Notes under the pieces: generated by a model
Databases searched by the model: none
Seen by the model: only the letters and a program-made list of their open reading frames with translations
Told to the model about the DNA's origin: nothing
Source of the DNA: Lysobacteraceae bacterium
Lineage (GTDB): Bacteria > Pseudomonadota > Gammaproteobacteria > Xanthomonadales > Xanthomonadaceae
NCBI GenBank assembly: GCA_004173415.1
Contig: SEHC01000306.1
Coordinates: forward strand, 1-6,260
Direction of reading: 5' to 3'
DNA length: 6,260 nucleotides
In this document: one piece after another, positions 6,055 to 6,260 of the stretch
How positions within the stretch are numbered: position 1 is the first letter of the stretch
Layout of the letters: every line of letters starts with the position of its first letter
Program-made: the position numbers and the translations under genes

Positions 6055-6260
6055 ATGCAGATCAGCCTGTTGAAAGCCAAGATCCATCGCGCCACTGTCA
6101 CCCATTCGGAACTGAACTACGAGGGCTCGATCGCCATCGACGGCCTGTTGCTGGAGGCCACCGGCATCCGCGAGTTCGAACAGGTCCACGTCTGGGACGT
6201 GACCAACGGCGCCCGCTTCAGCACCTACGCGATCCGCGCCGACGATGGCAGCGGCATCGT
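6055..6260 (+). CDS. panD: Aspartate 1-decarboxylase PanD proenzyme, 3' end cut by window edge
   Basis: Pyruvoyl-dependent enzyme that decarboxylates L-aspartate to beta-alanine, the second substrate of PanC. The first 68 of about 126 residues are in the window. Self-cleavage between Gly24 and Ser25 (in NYEGS) creates the pyruvoyl cofactor on Ser25; both residues are at the same numbers as in E. coli PanD. Also conserved are Lys9, His11, Arg54, Thr57 and Tyr58 (in TNGARFSTYAI). The ATG at 6055 gives MQISLLKAKIHR, the expected N-terminus, with a weak CCGGA upstream. It lies 92 nt after the panC stop and may be read from the operon or from its own promoter. The visible part is intact. Confidence 0.97.
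   Translation, partial: MQISLLKAKIHRATVTHSELNYEGSIAIDGLLLEATGIREFEQVHVWDVTNGARFSTYAIRADDGSGI

Noticed and set aside
1..6260. CRISPR array, insertion sequence, phage, toxin-antitoxin or defence system
   Set aside because: No spaced direct repeats, terminal inverted repeats, transposase or other accessory gene motifs; all coding space is accounted for by core genes and a two-component system.

Overview
The window is a high-GC stretch of chromosome from a gammaproteobacterium, most likely of the Xanthomonadaceae/Lysobacteraceae (Xanthomonas, Lysobacter, Pseudoxanthomonas type). The evidence is the protein sequences, the strong G/C third-codon bias and the gene order pcnB-folK-panB-panC-panD, which is familiar from that family. 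No family or strain search could be run, so the placement is by recognition only.

Layout, left to right. Positions 1-1352 (minus) hold the N-terminal 450 residues of a UhpB/NarL-type membrane sensor kinase, cut by the left edge. Positions 1351-1992 (plus) hold its likely partner, a UhpA-like LuxR-family response regulator. The two genes diverge and their ATG codons overlap on a shared CATG. Positions 2035-2358 (minus) encode the seven-iron ferredoxin FdxA. Upstream of fdxA, also on minus, lies tRNA-Glu(CTC) at 2525-2599, with a clear promoter and an intrinsic terminator. From about 2600 everything reads plus: pcnB (poly(A) polymerase), folK (folate), panB, panC, panD (pantothenate/CoA). The spacing is operon-like: pcnB/folK overlap by 4 nt, folK/panB are 7 nt apart and panB/panC 34 nt apart. 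A 92-nt gap with a hairpin precedes panD, which runs off the right edge.

The genes of the right half supply folate and CoA precursors. FolK makes the pterin pyrophosphate for folate. PanB makes ketopantoate from a folate-carried one-carbon unit. PanD makes beta-alanine. PanC joins pantoate and beta-alanine.

The unusual part is damage. Both pcnB and panC look normal on each side of a single junction, but each lacks an internal block (roughly 69 codons in pcnB and 55 in panC, judged against remembered E. coli proteins) and each changes frame there, in the same phase. PcnB loses one catalytic aspartate and PanC most of its C-terminal domain. Sequence alone cannot tell a recent real deletion from an assembly error; two such events in 3 kb among otherwise intact genes makes error a serious possibility. 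A second notable point is a probable ATT (AUU) start for pcnB, matching the rare AUU start known for E. coli pcnB. I found no CRISPR array, insertion sequence, toxin-antitoxin pair, phage gene or convincing new system; this is mostly ordinary core chromosome.
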